The notes under the pieces: model-generated
Seen by the model: only the letters and a program-made list of their open reading frames with translations
Database searches by the model: none
Told to the model about the DNA's origin: nothing
Program-made: the position numbers and the translations under genes
Shown here: piece by piece, positions 1 through 7,590 of the stretch
Layout of the letters: each line of letters begins with the position of its first letter
Numbering within the stretch: position 1 is the stretch's first letter
From: an uncultured Lachnospira sp.
Lineage (GTDB): Bacteria; Bacillota; Clostridia; Lachnospirales; Lachnospiraceae
Direction of reading: 5' to 3'
NCBI GenBank assembly: GCA_934358235.1
Contig: CAKRKK010000048.1
Location: forward strand, 1-13,379
DNA: 13,379 nucleotides

Positions 1-1
1 G

Positions 2-175
2 GAGATAGAGAATAAGGATAAAGAGATATATAATTTAAAGCATGAGCTTATAGCAGAACAGATAAAAGCAGAAACAGCAGATAAACAGATAGAGGAGCTT
101 AAGGAAAAGGTAGGCAGGCTTCAGAGCAATATAGTTAAGCTGGAAACAGAGCTTGAGGATTCAAAGAAAAATTAA
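2..175 (+). CDS. C-terminal end of a coiled-coil protein, possibly ZapA (partial)
   Basis: An open frame runs from the window edge to a TAA at 173-175, giving about 57 residues. It has no Cys, Pro or Trp and is dominated by Glu, Lys, Leu, Ile and Gln in heptad-like spacing (for example IEELKEKVGRLQSN), so a parallel coiled coil is likely. It ends in a basic SKKN tail. The N-terminus lies outside the window. In many Clostridia a ZapA-type cell-division protein, which binds FtsZ and carries a long C-terminal coiled coil, sits directly upstream of a U32 protein. That synteny plus the composition suggests ZapA. The visible part contains no diagnostic motif, so the coding call is firm and the identity is a guess. 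Any C-terminal coiled coil would look similar. Confidence 0.6.
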   Translation, partial: EIENKDKEIYNLKHELIAEQIKAETADKQIEELKEKVGRLQSNIVKLETELEDSKKN

Positions 176-180
176 TACTA

Positions 181-223
181 ACAAGACAGGACTGGGGGAT
201 ATAATCCTGCAGTCCTGTCTTGT
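181..223 (+). terminator. Perfect 13-bp hairpin after the coiled-coil gene, terminator-like
   Basis: ACAAGACAGGACT at 181-193 is exactly complementary to AGTCCTGTCTTGT at 211-223. Inside the 17-nt loop, GGAT and ATCC can add an inner stem. It begins five bases after the stop of the upstream gene, where a terminator is expected. The following bases (ATTCAAAG) are not a U-tract, so intrinsic termination may be weak. It could also act as an RNA 3'-end stabiliser. Confidence 0.6.
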
Positions 224-252
224 ATTCAAAGAACATGAAATGAGGAACGATA

Positions 253-2706
253 ATGGCTGGAAGTGGTATATACTCAAAGGAAGGCAGCAGATATAATAAA
301 CATCATAACGCCAGAGCTGAAGTGCTTGCGCCGGCAGGCTCTCTTGATATATGTAAGGCGGTAATTAATGCCGGGGCAGATGCGGTGTACCTTGGCGGAG
401 ATATGTTTGGTGCAAGGGCGTATGCAGGAAATCTTAATCAGGAGGAAATGTTTGAAGCACTTGATTATGCGCATATGCGCAACAGACAGATTTATCTGAC
501 TGTCAATACGCTTCTTAAACAAGGTGAGATAGATGGGCAGCTTATAGATTATCTGATTCCCTATTATAGGAGAGGACTGGATGCAGTTATAGTTCAGGAT
601 CTTGGAGTTATGAGACTTATAAGAGAGCATTTCCCAGATATGGATATACACGCCAGCACGCAGATGACACAGACAGGAGAAGCAGGTGCAGGCTTGTTAT
701 ATAAGGCAGGTGTCAGGCGTGTTGTAACATCAAGGGAGATGACACTTGATGAGATAGCTGCCCTGCATAAGGCGTATCCGGATATGGAGATAGAAAGCTT
801 TGTGCATGGTGCACTATGTTATTGCTATTCAGGACAATGCCTTATGAGCAGCTTCAATGGAGGCAGAAGTGGAAACAGGGGACGCTGTGCACAGCCCTGC
901 CGTCTGCCTTATAAGGTGTATGATAAGCAGGAGCTGATAAACAGCACTAAAGAAGGCTATGCATTAAGCCCTAAGGATATGTGTGCTTTAAAGATACTTC
1001 CTGAGATTATGGCAGCAGGGGTTTATTCGCTTAAGATAGAAGGAAGAATGAAAAATGTAACTTATGCAGCATATGTTACGGCTATGTACAGGAAATACGT
1101 GGATATGTATCTTGCAGAGGGAAAGTCAGGATATAAGATTAAAGATAAGGATATAGAGGAATTATGTGATATATATAACAGGGGTGCATTTACAACAGGC
1201 TTTTATAATAGTAAAAAGGGCAGGGAGATGATGGCACTTACACGTCCTAATCATTGGGGAGTAAGAGCACTTCAGGTTGTTTCTAATATTAAAGGAAAGG
1301 TTACCTTTAAGGCACTTACTGATATTAATCCGCAGGATGTGTTCGAGATAGACAGGGAGCATAGCTTTGAAAGTGGCTCTTATGTTAAGAAAGGGCAGAC
1401 ACTTACAGTAAACCTTCCAAGAAAGTATGAGCTTGAGGCTGGTAAGGTACTTAACCGTACTAAAAATGCATATCTGACGGAATATGTTAAAAAGAATTAT
1501 GTAGAAAGCATGTCGGTAATTACAGTAAATATGTATTTTAAGGCGTTAAAGAATGAAAATGCACAGCTTACAGTAAATGTGGGTGATGTGTATGCTACTG
1601 CATATGGAAATATAACAGGACAGGCAGACAAGAGGGCGGCAACAATAAAGGATATAAAGGATAAGCTGGCTATGACCGGTCAGACAGGCTTTACGGCTGG
1701 TGACATAGAGGTGGATATTGATAATGACATATTTATGCCAGTCAGTGAGCTTAAGAGGCTGCGGCGTGAAGCACTTGGACTGCTTGGTGAGAATATGCTG
1801 GATATGTATAAAAGAGAATACAGTGCGGCTGCAGAAAAGAAAGCTGCACAGATAATTGCCAGTAATGAAGTAGCTGCTGTCTCTTGTTCTAAAAGTGTAT
1901 ATATGTATAATGTCAAATATATAGATACTGTTCTTGGCATAAAGGCTGTAAAAAGAGTGTATATAGATTTTGAAATATTCTATAATGACAGAAAAGCATT
2001 TTATTCTGCCTGTACTAAGGTGACGGCTTCAAAGACACAGCTATATATTGGGCTGCCATATATACTTACACATAATAAGCATCAGGTATTACAGCAGCTT
2101 CTTGACGATATAGAAGCTGATGCCAATATAACGGTTGATGGTTATCTTGTAAGAAATATTGAGGAAATAGGTCTTTTATCAGAAAGAAACAAGCTGCACG
2201 TAGGGGCTGGAGCCTGCAAGCCTTCTATAATAACTGATGCAGGGTTATACATATTTAATACCTATGCAAAGCAGGAATTGAAGGATATAGTAAGCAAAGC
2301 AGGACTTGATATATCTTTATGTACGCTTCCTTATGAACTTAATTCATCAGAGCAAAGACCTGTTGGCAGCAAAGATACAGAGCTGATTGTTTATGGAAGA
2401 ATACCTGCTATGGTTTCAAAGCAATGTGTCAGAAAAACCTATGGAAGGTGTGACCATAATGCCAGTACAACTGTCTTAAAGCAGGATAAGGGAATGGAGT
2501 ATCACGTTAAAAGTGTATGCAGCTTCTGTTATACGATAACATGGGCAGATACCTTTGATATATCAGGAGAAGAAGTGTTAGAAGGAATGTCACTAGGTTC
2601 AGTAAGATATGAGTTTGATACGGAATCGCAGGAACAGATATTAAATATCCTTGACAACAATTCAGGCATAACTTATAAAGGGCATTTTTACAGAGGAGTT
2701 AATTAA
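253..2706 (+). CDS. U32 family protein with DUF3656, RlhA-like 23S rRNA hydroxylase
   Basis: The 817-residue protein opens with the U32 signature (AEVLAPAGS at about 22-30, then DAVYLGG). It carries the conserved cysteine block FVHGALCYCYSGQC...GRCAQPCR, with Cys189, 191, 196, 212 and 216, then LKIEGRMK near residue 262. Characterised members (RlhA, TrhP, UbiU/V) are prephenate- or iron-sulfur-dependent hydroxylases of rRNA, tRNA or ubiquinone rather than true peptidases. The long DUF3656-containing form is closest to RlhA, which makes 5-hydroxycytidine in 23S rRNA. A second cluster near the C-terminus (Cys725, 733, 756, 759) is typical of long Firmicute versions and may bind metal. The start is set by GAGGA at 243-247. 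The stop is one base before the SEDS gene. The family call is firm; the exact RNA substrate is inferred. Confidence 0.9.
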   Translation: MAGSGIYSKEGSRYNKHHNARAEVLAPAGSLDICKAVINAGADAVYLGGDMFGARAYAGNLNQEEMFEALDYAHMRNRQIYLTVNTLLKQGEIDGQLIDYLIPYYRRGLDAVIVQDLGVMRLIREHFPDMDIHASTQMTQTGEAGAGLLYKAGVRRVVTSREMTLDEIAALHKAYPDMEIESFVHGALCYCYSGQCLMSSFNGGRSGNRGRCAQPCRLPYKVYDKQELINSTKEGYALSPKDMCALKILPEIMAAGVYSLKIEGRMKNVTYAAYVTAMYRKYVDMYLAEGKSGYKIKDKDIEELCDIYNRGAFTTGFYNSKKGREMMALTRPNHWGVRALQVVSNIKGKVTFKALTDINPQDVFEIDREHSFESGSYVKKGQTLTVNLPRKYELEAGKVLNRTKNAYLTEYVKKNYVESMSVITVNMYFKALKNENAQLTVNVGDVYATAYGNITGQADKRAATIKDIKDKLAMTGQTGFTAGDIEVDIDNDIFMPVSELKRLRREALGLLGENMLDMYKREYSAAAEKKAAQIIASNEVAAVSCSKSVYMYNVKYIDTVLGIKAVKRVYIDFEIFYNDRKAFYSACTKVTASKTQLYIGLPYILTHNKHQVLQQLLDDIEADANITVDGYLVRNIEEIGLLSERNKLHVGAGACKPSIITDAGLYIFNTYAKQELKDIVSKAGLDISLCTLPYELNSSEQRPVGSKDTELIVYGRIPAMVSKQCVRKTYGRCDHNASTTVLKQDKGMEYHVKSVCSFCYTITWADTFDISGEEVLEGMSLGSVRYEFDTESQEQILNILDNNSGITYKGHFYRGVN

Positions 2707-2707
2707 T

Positions 2708-4078
2708 ATGCAGTCAGTTTGTTTGGAATTATCTAAGTATGTGCTTGCATTTCTTATGGCTTTTTATGCATTAGCTGCATACAGAGGCGCAGTTATAAGA
2801 AATGAGGAAAAAAGAGGCAGAATATATATAACACAGAATATTATAATGGTTGCTGTTCATTTTATAGGTTATCTAATTATGTATATTGTGTATGAGGATG
2901 AAAAGTACATATATATGTATTTCGCCCAGCTTATATATTTTATGGCAGTTATATTCATATATATGGTGTTTTATCCAAAGGCATCACGCCTGCTGGTTAA
3001 CAATATGTGCATGCTTATGGCAGTAGGCTTTGTTATGATAGCCAGACTGGATTATGACAAATGTATAAAGCAGTTTGCAATAGCAGTTGCAGGAACAATA
3101 CTTACAATTCTTGTTCCGTGGCTTTTAAAAACAGTTAAAAGCTTCAGGAAAATGGGATGGCTGTATTGTGGCTGCGGACTTGTACTGCTTATTGCAGTAT
3201 TGCTTGGAAACAAAATATATGGTGCTAATCTGGTTCTTACCTTAGGTCCGGTATCAGTCCAGCCGGCGGAGTTTGTAAAGATTCTGTATGTGATGTTTGT
3301 AGCAGCTATGTTTAATAAAGCAACAACGCTAAGACAGACTGTTATAGTTACAGCATTTGCAGCATTACACGTTATTATTCTGGTGTTGTCAACAGACCTT
3401 GGAGCGGCACTTATATTCTTTGTGGTATATCTTGCCATGATGTATATAGCAACTAAAAATGTATTGTATACCTGTACCGGACTTTTGGCAGGAGGTGCAG
3501 CGGGTGTGCTTGCTTATAAACTGTTTTCACACGTACGCAAAAGATTCGTTGTGTGGAGAGATCCCTGGAGTAATATAGATGGCAGCGGTTACCAGGTATG
3601 TCAGTCACTTTTTTCGATAGGCATGGGTTCGTGGTTTGGCTATGGCTTCTGTCAGGGTATGCCAGACAAGATACCTGTTGCAGAGAAGGATTTTATGTTT
3701 TCTGCAATTACAGAAGAGTTTGGGCTTATATTTTCTATTGCATTATTATTAATATGCCTCAATAATCTTATACTTATGATGAATATTGCTTCAAGATGTA
3801 AAACCCTGTTTTACAGGCTTGTGGCAGTAGGTTTAGGTGTTACTTATGGCTTTCAGGTATTCCTGACAGTAGGTGGGGCTATAAAGCTTATACCGATGAC
3901 AGGTGTTACACTTCCATTTGTAAGCTATGGCGGAAGTTCCATTATAAGTTCTCTTGTGATGTTTTCTTTAATTAATGGAATGTATAATATGAGACATGAT
4001 GAAGGTGAGTATGAAGATGAAAGAAAAACAAAAAATGACAGGAGCAAAGCCAGTGCCAAAAGGCAGGAAAAGAAATAA
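2708..4078 (+). CDS. SEDS peptidoglycan glycosyltransferase, FtsW/RodA/SpoVE family
   Basis: This 456-residue polytopic membrane protein has roughly a dozen hydrophobic segments. SEDS proteins polymerise lipid II into glycan strands with a partner class B PBP. Visible family motifs are SVQPAEFVKI, the catalytic-type aspartate in STDLGAAL (Asp230), WRDPW followed by DGSGYQ, the GMGSWFGYGF loop, the AEKDFMFSAITEEFG block and FVSYGGSS near the C-terminus. It has an extended N-terminal set of hydrophobic segments and a highly charged cytoplasmic tail (about 425-456). The ATG lies one base after the upstream stop, with its ribosome binding site (GAGGA) inside the upstream gene, so translation is probably coupled. 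The bPBP gene begins inside its tail. The sequence alone does not decide between FtsW, RodA and SpoVE roles. Confidence 0.93.
   Translation: MQSVCLELSKYVLAFLMAFYALAAYRGAVIRNEEKRGRIYITQNIIMVAVHFIGYLIMYIVYEDEKYIYMYFAQLIYFMAVIFIYMVFYPKASRLLVNNMCMLMAVGFVMIARLDYDKCIKQFAIAVAGTILTILVPWLLKTVKSFRKMGWLYCGCGLVLLIAVLLGNKIYGANLVLTLGPVSVQPAEFVKILYVMFVAAMFNKATTLRQTVIVTAFAALHVIILVLSTDLGAALIFFVVYLAMMYIATKNVLYTCTGLLAGGAAGVLAYKLFSHVRKRFVVWRDPWSNIDGSGYQVCQSLFSIGMGSWFGYGFCQGMPDKIPVAEKDFMFSAITEEFGLIFSIALLLICLNNLILMMNIASRCKTLFYRLVAVGLGVTYGFQVFLTVGGAIKLIPMTGVTLPFVSYGGSSIISSLVMFSLINGMYNMRHDEGEYEDERKTKNDRSKASAKRQEKK
4002..4009 (+). promoter_or_regulatory. Ribosome binding site inside the SEDS gene, deciding the PBP start
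   Basis: AAGGTGAG at 4002-4009 is the best Shine-Dalgarno match near the PBP start. It lies 7 bases before the ATG at 4017, only one base before the ATG at 4011, and after the ATG at 3996. This favours 4017. It sits within the SEDS coding sequence, so ribosomes finishing that gene could feed the PBP. Confidence 0.5.
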
Positions 4079-5519
4079 AAGGCGTGAAGCTGATATAGTT
4101 GAGGGCAGCAGGAAGGGACTAAGAAACAGGGAAACTAATATTATCTCCTTCGTGTTTATTGGATTGTTTGCTATTATGATAGTGTATCTGTGCATATTTA
4201 ATATAAAGGATGCTAAAACGGTTATTAATAATTCCTACAATAAAAGAGTAGACAATCAGGCAGATAAGGTCGTAAGAGGTGATATATATTCGGCGGATGG
4301 AAGCCTGCTTGCAACAACACAAACAGATGAGGATGGAAATGAAACAAGAGTGTATCCGCAAAAAAAACTGTTTTCACACGTTATAGGTTATAATACCAAG
4401 ACAAAGATGGGGGTTGAGGCGGCAGAGAATTATTATCTTTTGTCGGAAACGGACAATATATTTGACCAGATATCAACGGACCTTACAGGAGAAAAGGCTA
4501 AGGGGCATAATGTATACACCACACTGGATATAACCTTGCAGAAGGCTGCCTATAATGCGCTTGGAAGCAATAAGGGGGCGGTTATAGTTATGGAGCCTGC
4601 TACTGGTAAGATACTTGCTATGGTTTCAAAGCCGGATTTTAATCCTAATCTTGTTAATGAAGAATATGACAAGTGGATTAATTATGATAGTGCGGATTCT
4701 GTTCTTTTAAACAGAGCAACACAAGGACTGTATGCGCCGGGTTCAACCTTTAAGATACTTACTACACTTGAATACATAAGGGAGAATAAAAACACCTATG
4801 ACGAGTTTTCTTATGTATGTGAGGGTAGCGATTATGAAGAGGGCGGAACAACTATTCCCTGTGCAGACGGAAGGGTACATAAGACAGAAACACTTGTTGA
4901 TGCATTTGCTAATTCATGTAACTCCGCATTTTCTTATATAGGGGCACATATTGATAAAGAAAGCTTCAGAAGCCTTTGCAATTCATTCCTGTTTAATAGG
5001 AGCATACCGGTTTCCTTTGAATATAATAAAAGCTCCTTCGTGCTATCAGAGGCTTCTTCTGTCAGTGAAGCACAGGAAACAGCTATTGGACAGGGCAAGA
5101 CAATGATGAGTCCGCTGCACAATCTTATGATTGCGGCAACTGTTGCTAATGGGGGAAAGCTTATGACACCATATGTTGTGGATTATATAGAGGATGCGTA
5201 TGGCAGAGTTGTTAAACAGAACAAGCCGTCTGTAATTGCAGAGCTTATGTCGGCAAAGGAAGCAGATTATCTTACAGAGTGTATGGAGGAGGTTATTGAT
5301 TCGGGTACAGGAGGCTCGATGAGATGGTCGGCTTATAATGCGGCAGGAAAAACAGGTTCTGCACAGTATGATAGCAGTGATAACATCCATTCCTGGTTTA
5401 CAGGCTTTGCACCAGCAGATAATCCCAAGCTTTGTGTAAGTGTTGTTCTTGAGGGCGGATATTCAGGTTCGAGTGCACAGTATGTTGCCAAAGCGGTATT
5501 TGACGCTTATTTCGATTAA
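4017..5519 (+). CDS. Class B penicillin-binding protein (D,D-transpeptidase), PbpA/PBP2-like
   Basis: The protein is about 500 residues from the chosen ATG, with in-frame alternatives at 3996 and 4011. Layout: a very basic cytoplasmic N-terminus (GRKRNKRRE), one membrane segment (IISFVFIGLFAIMIVYL, about 42-58), a short pedestal beginning RGDIYSADG, and a transpeptidase domain. All three active-site motifs are present: STFK with nucleophile Ser243, SCN (Ser300) and KTG (Lys445). It cross-links peptidoglycan stems outside the membrane and is the target of beta-lactams. Size and lack of PASTA domains resemble actinobacterial PbpA, which also follows a SEDS gene. The coding regions overlap by 62 bases with this start (83 with the longest), supporting a SEDS-bPBP enzyme pair. 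Identity is firm; the exact start is less certain. Confidence 0.93.
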   Translation: MKEKQKMTGAKPVPKGRKRNKRREADIVEGSRKGLRNRETNIISFVFIGLFAIMIVYLCIFNIKDAKTVINNSYNKRVDNQADKVVRGDIYSADGSLLATTQTDEDGNETRVYPQKKLFSHVIGYNTKTKMGVEAAENYYLLSETDNIFDQISTDLTGEKAKGHNVYTTLDITLQKAAYNALGSNKGAVIVMEPATGKILAMVSKPDFNPNLVNEEYDKWINYDSADSVLLNRATQGLYAPGSTFKILTTLEYIRENKNTYDEFSYVCEGSDYEEGGTTIPCADGRVHKTETLVDAFANSCNSAFSYIGAHIDKESFRSLCNSFLFNRSIPVSFEYNKSSFVLSEASSVSEAQETAIGQGKTMMSPLHNLMIAATVANGGKLMTPYVVDYIEDAYGRVVKQNKPSVIAELMSAKEADYLTECMEEVIDSGTGGSMRWSAYNAAGKTGSAQYDSSDNIHSWFTGFAPADNPKLCVSVVLEGGYSGSSAQYVAKAVFDAYFD

Positions 5520-5567
5520 AAAGTACGGAAATGTCAGAAAAAATTGAAATATGTCTATCAGTTTACC

Positions 5568-5596
5568 TTGATTATAGATTTTTAGCATTGTATAAT
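5568..5596 (+). promoter_or_regulatory. Sigma-A type promoter for the NUDIX operon
   Basis: TTGATT at 5568-5573 and a perfect TATAAT at 5591-5596 are separated by exactly 17 bases. Transcription would start near 5603, about 10 bases before the ATG at 5613. The leader would therefore be extremely short and would start at or inside the GGAGGA ribosome binding site. Confidence 0.7.
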
Positions 5597-5612
5597 GAAT
5601 TGGAGGATAAAT

Positions 5613-6047
5613 ATGTCAGAAGCATTTAGCTGTGGCGGGGTTGTTATATTCCGTGGCAGGATTCTAGTGTTATACAGAAACTATATGAATACACACGATG
5701 GATGGGTACTCCCTAAGGGAACGGTTGAAAAGGGAGAAACGCACGAACAGACGGCAGTAAGGGAAATACTAGAGGAAAGTGGTGCAAGTGTCAGGGTAAG
5801 GGATTATATAGGACAGACACAGTACACATTTAAGGCAGGCAGTAAGCACATAGAAAAAAGTGTATATTGGTATTTGTGTGAGGCAGATAGTTATGACTGT
5901 AAGCCTCAGAAGGAAGAGTATTTTTTTGATGCCGGATATTATAAGTATCACGAAGCATATCATTTGCTGGAGTTTGATAACGAAAAACAGATATTATCCG
6001 ATGCCTATTCAATATATAGGAAGTTAAAAAGAGAGGGAAACTGGTAA
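5613..6047 (+). CDS. NUDIX hydrolase
   Basis: The 144-residue protein has a complete NUDIX box, G-x5-E-x7-R-E-x2-E-E-x-G, at residues 36-58 (GTVEKGE through REILEESGA). This motif binds the divalent metal that hydrolyses X-linked nucleoside diphosphates. The preceding GWVLPKG and the small size fit the Ap4A-hydrolase/MutT-like group; the substrate cannot be read from sequence. The start at 5613 follows GGAGGA at 5602-5607. An upstream ATG at 5595 overlaps the -10 box and is unlikely to be used. It is the first gene of a three-gene operon, and the next gene begins two bases after its stop. Confidence 0.92.
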   Translation: MSEAFSCGGVVIFRGRILVLYRNYMNTHDGWVLPKGTVEKGETHEQTAVREILEESGASVRVRDYIGQTQYTFKAGSKHIEKSVYWYLCEADSYDCKPQKEEYFFDAGYYKYHEAYHLLEFDNEKQILSDAYSIYRKLKREGNW

Positions 6048-6049
6048 TT

Positions 6050-7048
6050 ATGATAGTAGATTCAGTTAATAATATACTTGATGGTAATATATATGTGGTC
6101 AGTCAGGAGGATAATATAAGAACGGACTCGGCAACAGATTTTGACAGCATAATTAATCAGATCAGTTCCGGAAGCGAATCCTTAGATAAGATATTTGAGG
6201 AGGTAGCTATGGAATATGATGTCAATATCAATCTGTTAAAGGCTGTTGCTAAAGCAGAATCAGACTTTGATACAGAGGCAGTTTCTTGTTGTGGAGCACA
6301 GGGAATTATGCAGCTTATGCCAACAACAGCAGAGTCACTTGGCGTTGAAGATCCTTTTGATGCCAGACAGAATATTACTGGTGGTGCTAAGATGCTTGCG
6401 TATCTTCTGGATGATTATAATGGCAATGTTTCGCTTGCACTTGCAGCGTATAATGCAGGAAGTGGTGCTGTTAGCAGATATGGCGGTGTTCCACCTTATA
6501 ACGAAACTGTAAGGTACATAGACAGAATTAATGATATTCTTGGTGGAGTCTTATCAGGTGATTCAAGAACTATAGACGGCGCTTCGGCAACAGACCTTAC
6601 AGGAAGTACTGCTTTGGATACAGGCATTATGATAGATGCTGGAAGCACTTCACAGACAGGTGCTACTATACAGAAGGAGAATGCACAGGAGGAGTCTTTA
6701 GTGACCTCGTACGCAAGGAACGATGGACTACGAAGCCAGATAGCAGCTAACAGGCTTAATATATCAGGGCTTGGTAATACCTATAAAACAGCAGGCAGTA
6801 AAAGAACAGCAGGTCTTTTACTAAGCTATGATGATTATAAATATGTTATCAATACATATAAGAATATACTTGCGAAATTATTTGCAGTATCAGGTAATAA
6901 TGATAATAGCAATGGCACAATAGCAGGTATGTATGCAGCGAATACAACTTCTGATGATAGTACGCTGTTAATGAAGCTTTATAAGACGGGGCGTATGGGC
7001 ACGAGCCAGTCAGTTCTTAATATGCTTGGCATGAATCAGAATGTTTAA
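6050..7048 (+). CDS. Lytic transglycosylase (SLT domain) without an evident signal peptide
   Basis: The 332-residue protein has a goose-lysozyme/SLT fold at about residues 48-165. Catalytic Glu70 lies in VAKAESDFD. The family motifs GAQGIMQLMP (82-91) and AYNAG (133-137) follow, then a YGGVPPYNETVRYI segment. Such enzymes cleave the MurNAc-GlcNAc bond to leave 1,6-anhydro ends. Residues 170-332 are Ser/Thr/Asn-rich with no recognised domain. The N-terminus (MIVDSVNNILDGN) has no basic-plus-hydrophobic signal peptide, so the export route is unclear. Some flagellum-associated or non-classically exported SLT proteins share this trait. The ATG is two bases after the NUDIX stop, with a rather distant GAGGG. 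The domain call is firm; the biological role is open. Confidence 0.9.
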   Translation: MIVDSVNNILDGNIYVVSQEDNIRTDSATDFDSIINQISSGSESLDKIFEEVAMEYDVNINLLKAVAKAESDFDTEAVSCCGAQGIMQLMPTTAESLGVEDPFDARQNITGGAKMLAYLLDDYNGNVSLALAAYNAGSGAVSRYGGVPPYNETVRYIDRINDILGGVLSGDSRTIDGASATDLTGSTALDTGIMIDAGSTSQTGATIQKENAQEESLVTSYARNDGLRSQIAANRLNISGLGNTYKTAGSKRTAGLLLSYDDYKYVINTYKNILAKLFAVSGNNDNSNGTIAGMYAANTTSDDSTLLMKLYKTGRMGTSQSVLNMLGMNQNV

Positions 7049-7072
7049 TAAATAGAAGGTGAGGGAGAAGTT

Positions 7073-7387
7073 ATGAGCAATAGAATTAAGGTTACTTTAT
7101 ATAATAAGACATTTAAAGAGATAGATATGAGCGATTTTTCTGTCATTCCAGAGGAGCTTTTTGCTAACAGGGATGATATTGTAGAGGTTATACTTCCGGA
7201 AGGGGTTAAGGTGATAAGTGACAATGCTTTTGAGAACTGCCAGAGGCTTGAAAGAGTAGTGTTTCCTTCAACACTTGAAAGAATCGGAGAGGAAGCCTTT
7301 GTTAATTGCAGCAATTTAAAAGAAGCTGATTATGGGAAAACAGTTAAGCTGGCACCTACGGCATTTACAGGCTGCAGGAATTTATAA
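7073..7387 (+). CDS. Small leucine-rich-repeat (BspA-like, LRR_5) protein
   Basis: The 104-residue protein has about two and a half repeats of the BspA/LRR_5 type, with a period near 23 residues: VILPEGVKVISDNAFENC, then VVFPSTLERIGEEAFVNC, then a degenerate copy ending in APTAFTGC. These repeats form a solenoid used for binding. Large surface BspA proteins have many repeats plus a signal peptide; this one has neither and looks cytoplasmic. It could be an adaptor or the remnant of a longer protein. The ribosome binding site GGTGAGGGAG at 7059-7068 fits the ATG. It is the last gene of the NUDIX-SLT operon, 24 bases after the SLT stop, and is followed by a hairpin. Confidence 0.85.
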   Translation: MSNRIKVTLYNKTFKEIDMSDFSVIPEELFANRDDIVEVILPEGVKVISDNAFENCQRLERVVFPSTLERIGEEAFVNCSNLKEADYGKTVKLAPTAFTGCRNL

Positions 7388-7405
7388 GTGATACAATTCA
7401 TAGCT

Positions 7406-7440
7406 TAAAGGAGAATGCTTTATATAAGTGTTCTCCTTTA
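7406..7440 (+). terminator. Hairpin ending the NUDIX-SLT-LRR operon
   Basis: TAAAGGAGAA at 7406-7415 pairs perfectly with TTCTCCTTTA at 7431-7440. Five further pairs (TGCTT with AAGTG, two of them G-U) extend the stem to about 15 bp around a TATAT loop. It lies 18 bases after the stop. No clean U-tract follows (TGTATATTG), so termination strength is uncertain. Confidence 0.6.
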
Positions 7441-7496
7441 TGTATATTGATGCGTCAGGTGGAAGTACATATACATACTATTATTAAAGGTTTAAC

Positions 7497-7525
7497 TTGA
7501 CGAAAAAGTGTATCTAATATACAAT
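7497..7525 (+). promoter_or_regulatory. Sigma-A type promoter of lysA
   Basis: TTGACG at 7497-7502 and TACAAT at 7520-7525 have the ideal 17-base spacer. The predicted transcription start is near 7532, giving a leader of about 60 bases. This rules out the in-frame GTG at 7531 as the normal start codon. The leader is too short for a lysine riboswitch. Confidence 0.75.
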
Positions 7526-7540
7526 TCAACGTGGATAAAT

Positions 7541-7560
7541 GTATCAGGAGATACCTGATG
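7541..7560 (+). promoter_or_regulatory. Small hairpin in the lysA leader with two alternative folds
   Basis: ATCAGG (7543-7548) pairs with CCTGAT (7554-7559). Alternatively, GTATC (7541-7545) pairs with GATAC (7550-7554). The two folds share bases and exclude each other. The element lies 31 bases before the lysA ATG. A regulatory role is only a possibility. Confidence 0.3.
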
Positions 7561-7590
7561 TGTGTTATAGCACGGAACGGAGAGAGTAAA

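Noticed and set aside
5046..5390. 114-codon minus-strand frame inside the PBP gene
   Set aside because: Cys/Arg/Ile-rich nonsense composition, fully contained in the transpeptidase domain including its KTG motif.
7531..7590. Upstream GTG start adding 20 residues to LysA
   Set aside because: The GTG lies at the predicted transcription start and lacks a ribosome site; the ATG at 7591 has CGGAGAGAG and gives the usual family length.
7441..7590. Possible lysine riboswitch or T-box ahead of lysA
   Set aside because: The promoter at 7497-7525 leaves a leader of only about 60 bases, and neither the T-box sequence nor a multi-helix lysine aptamer is visible.
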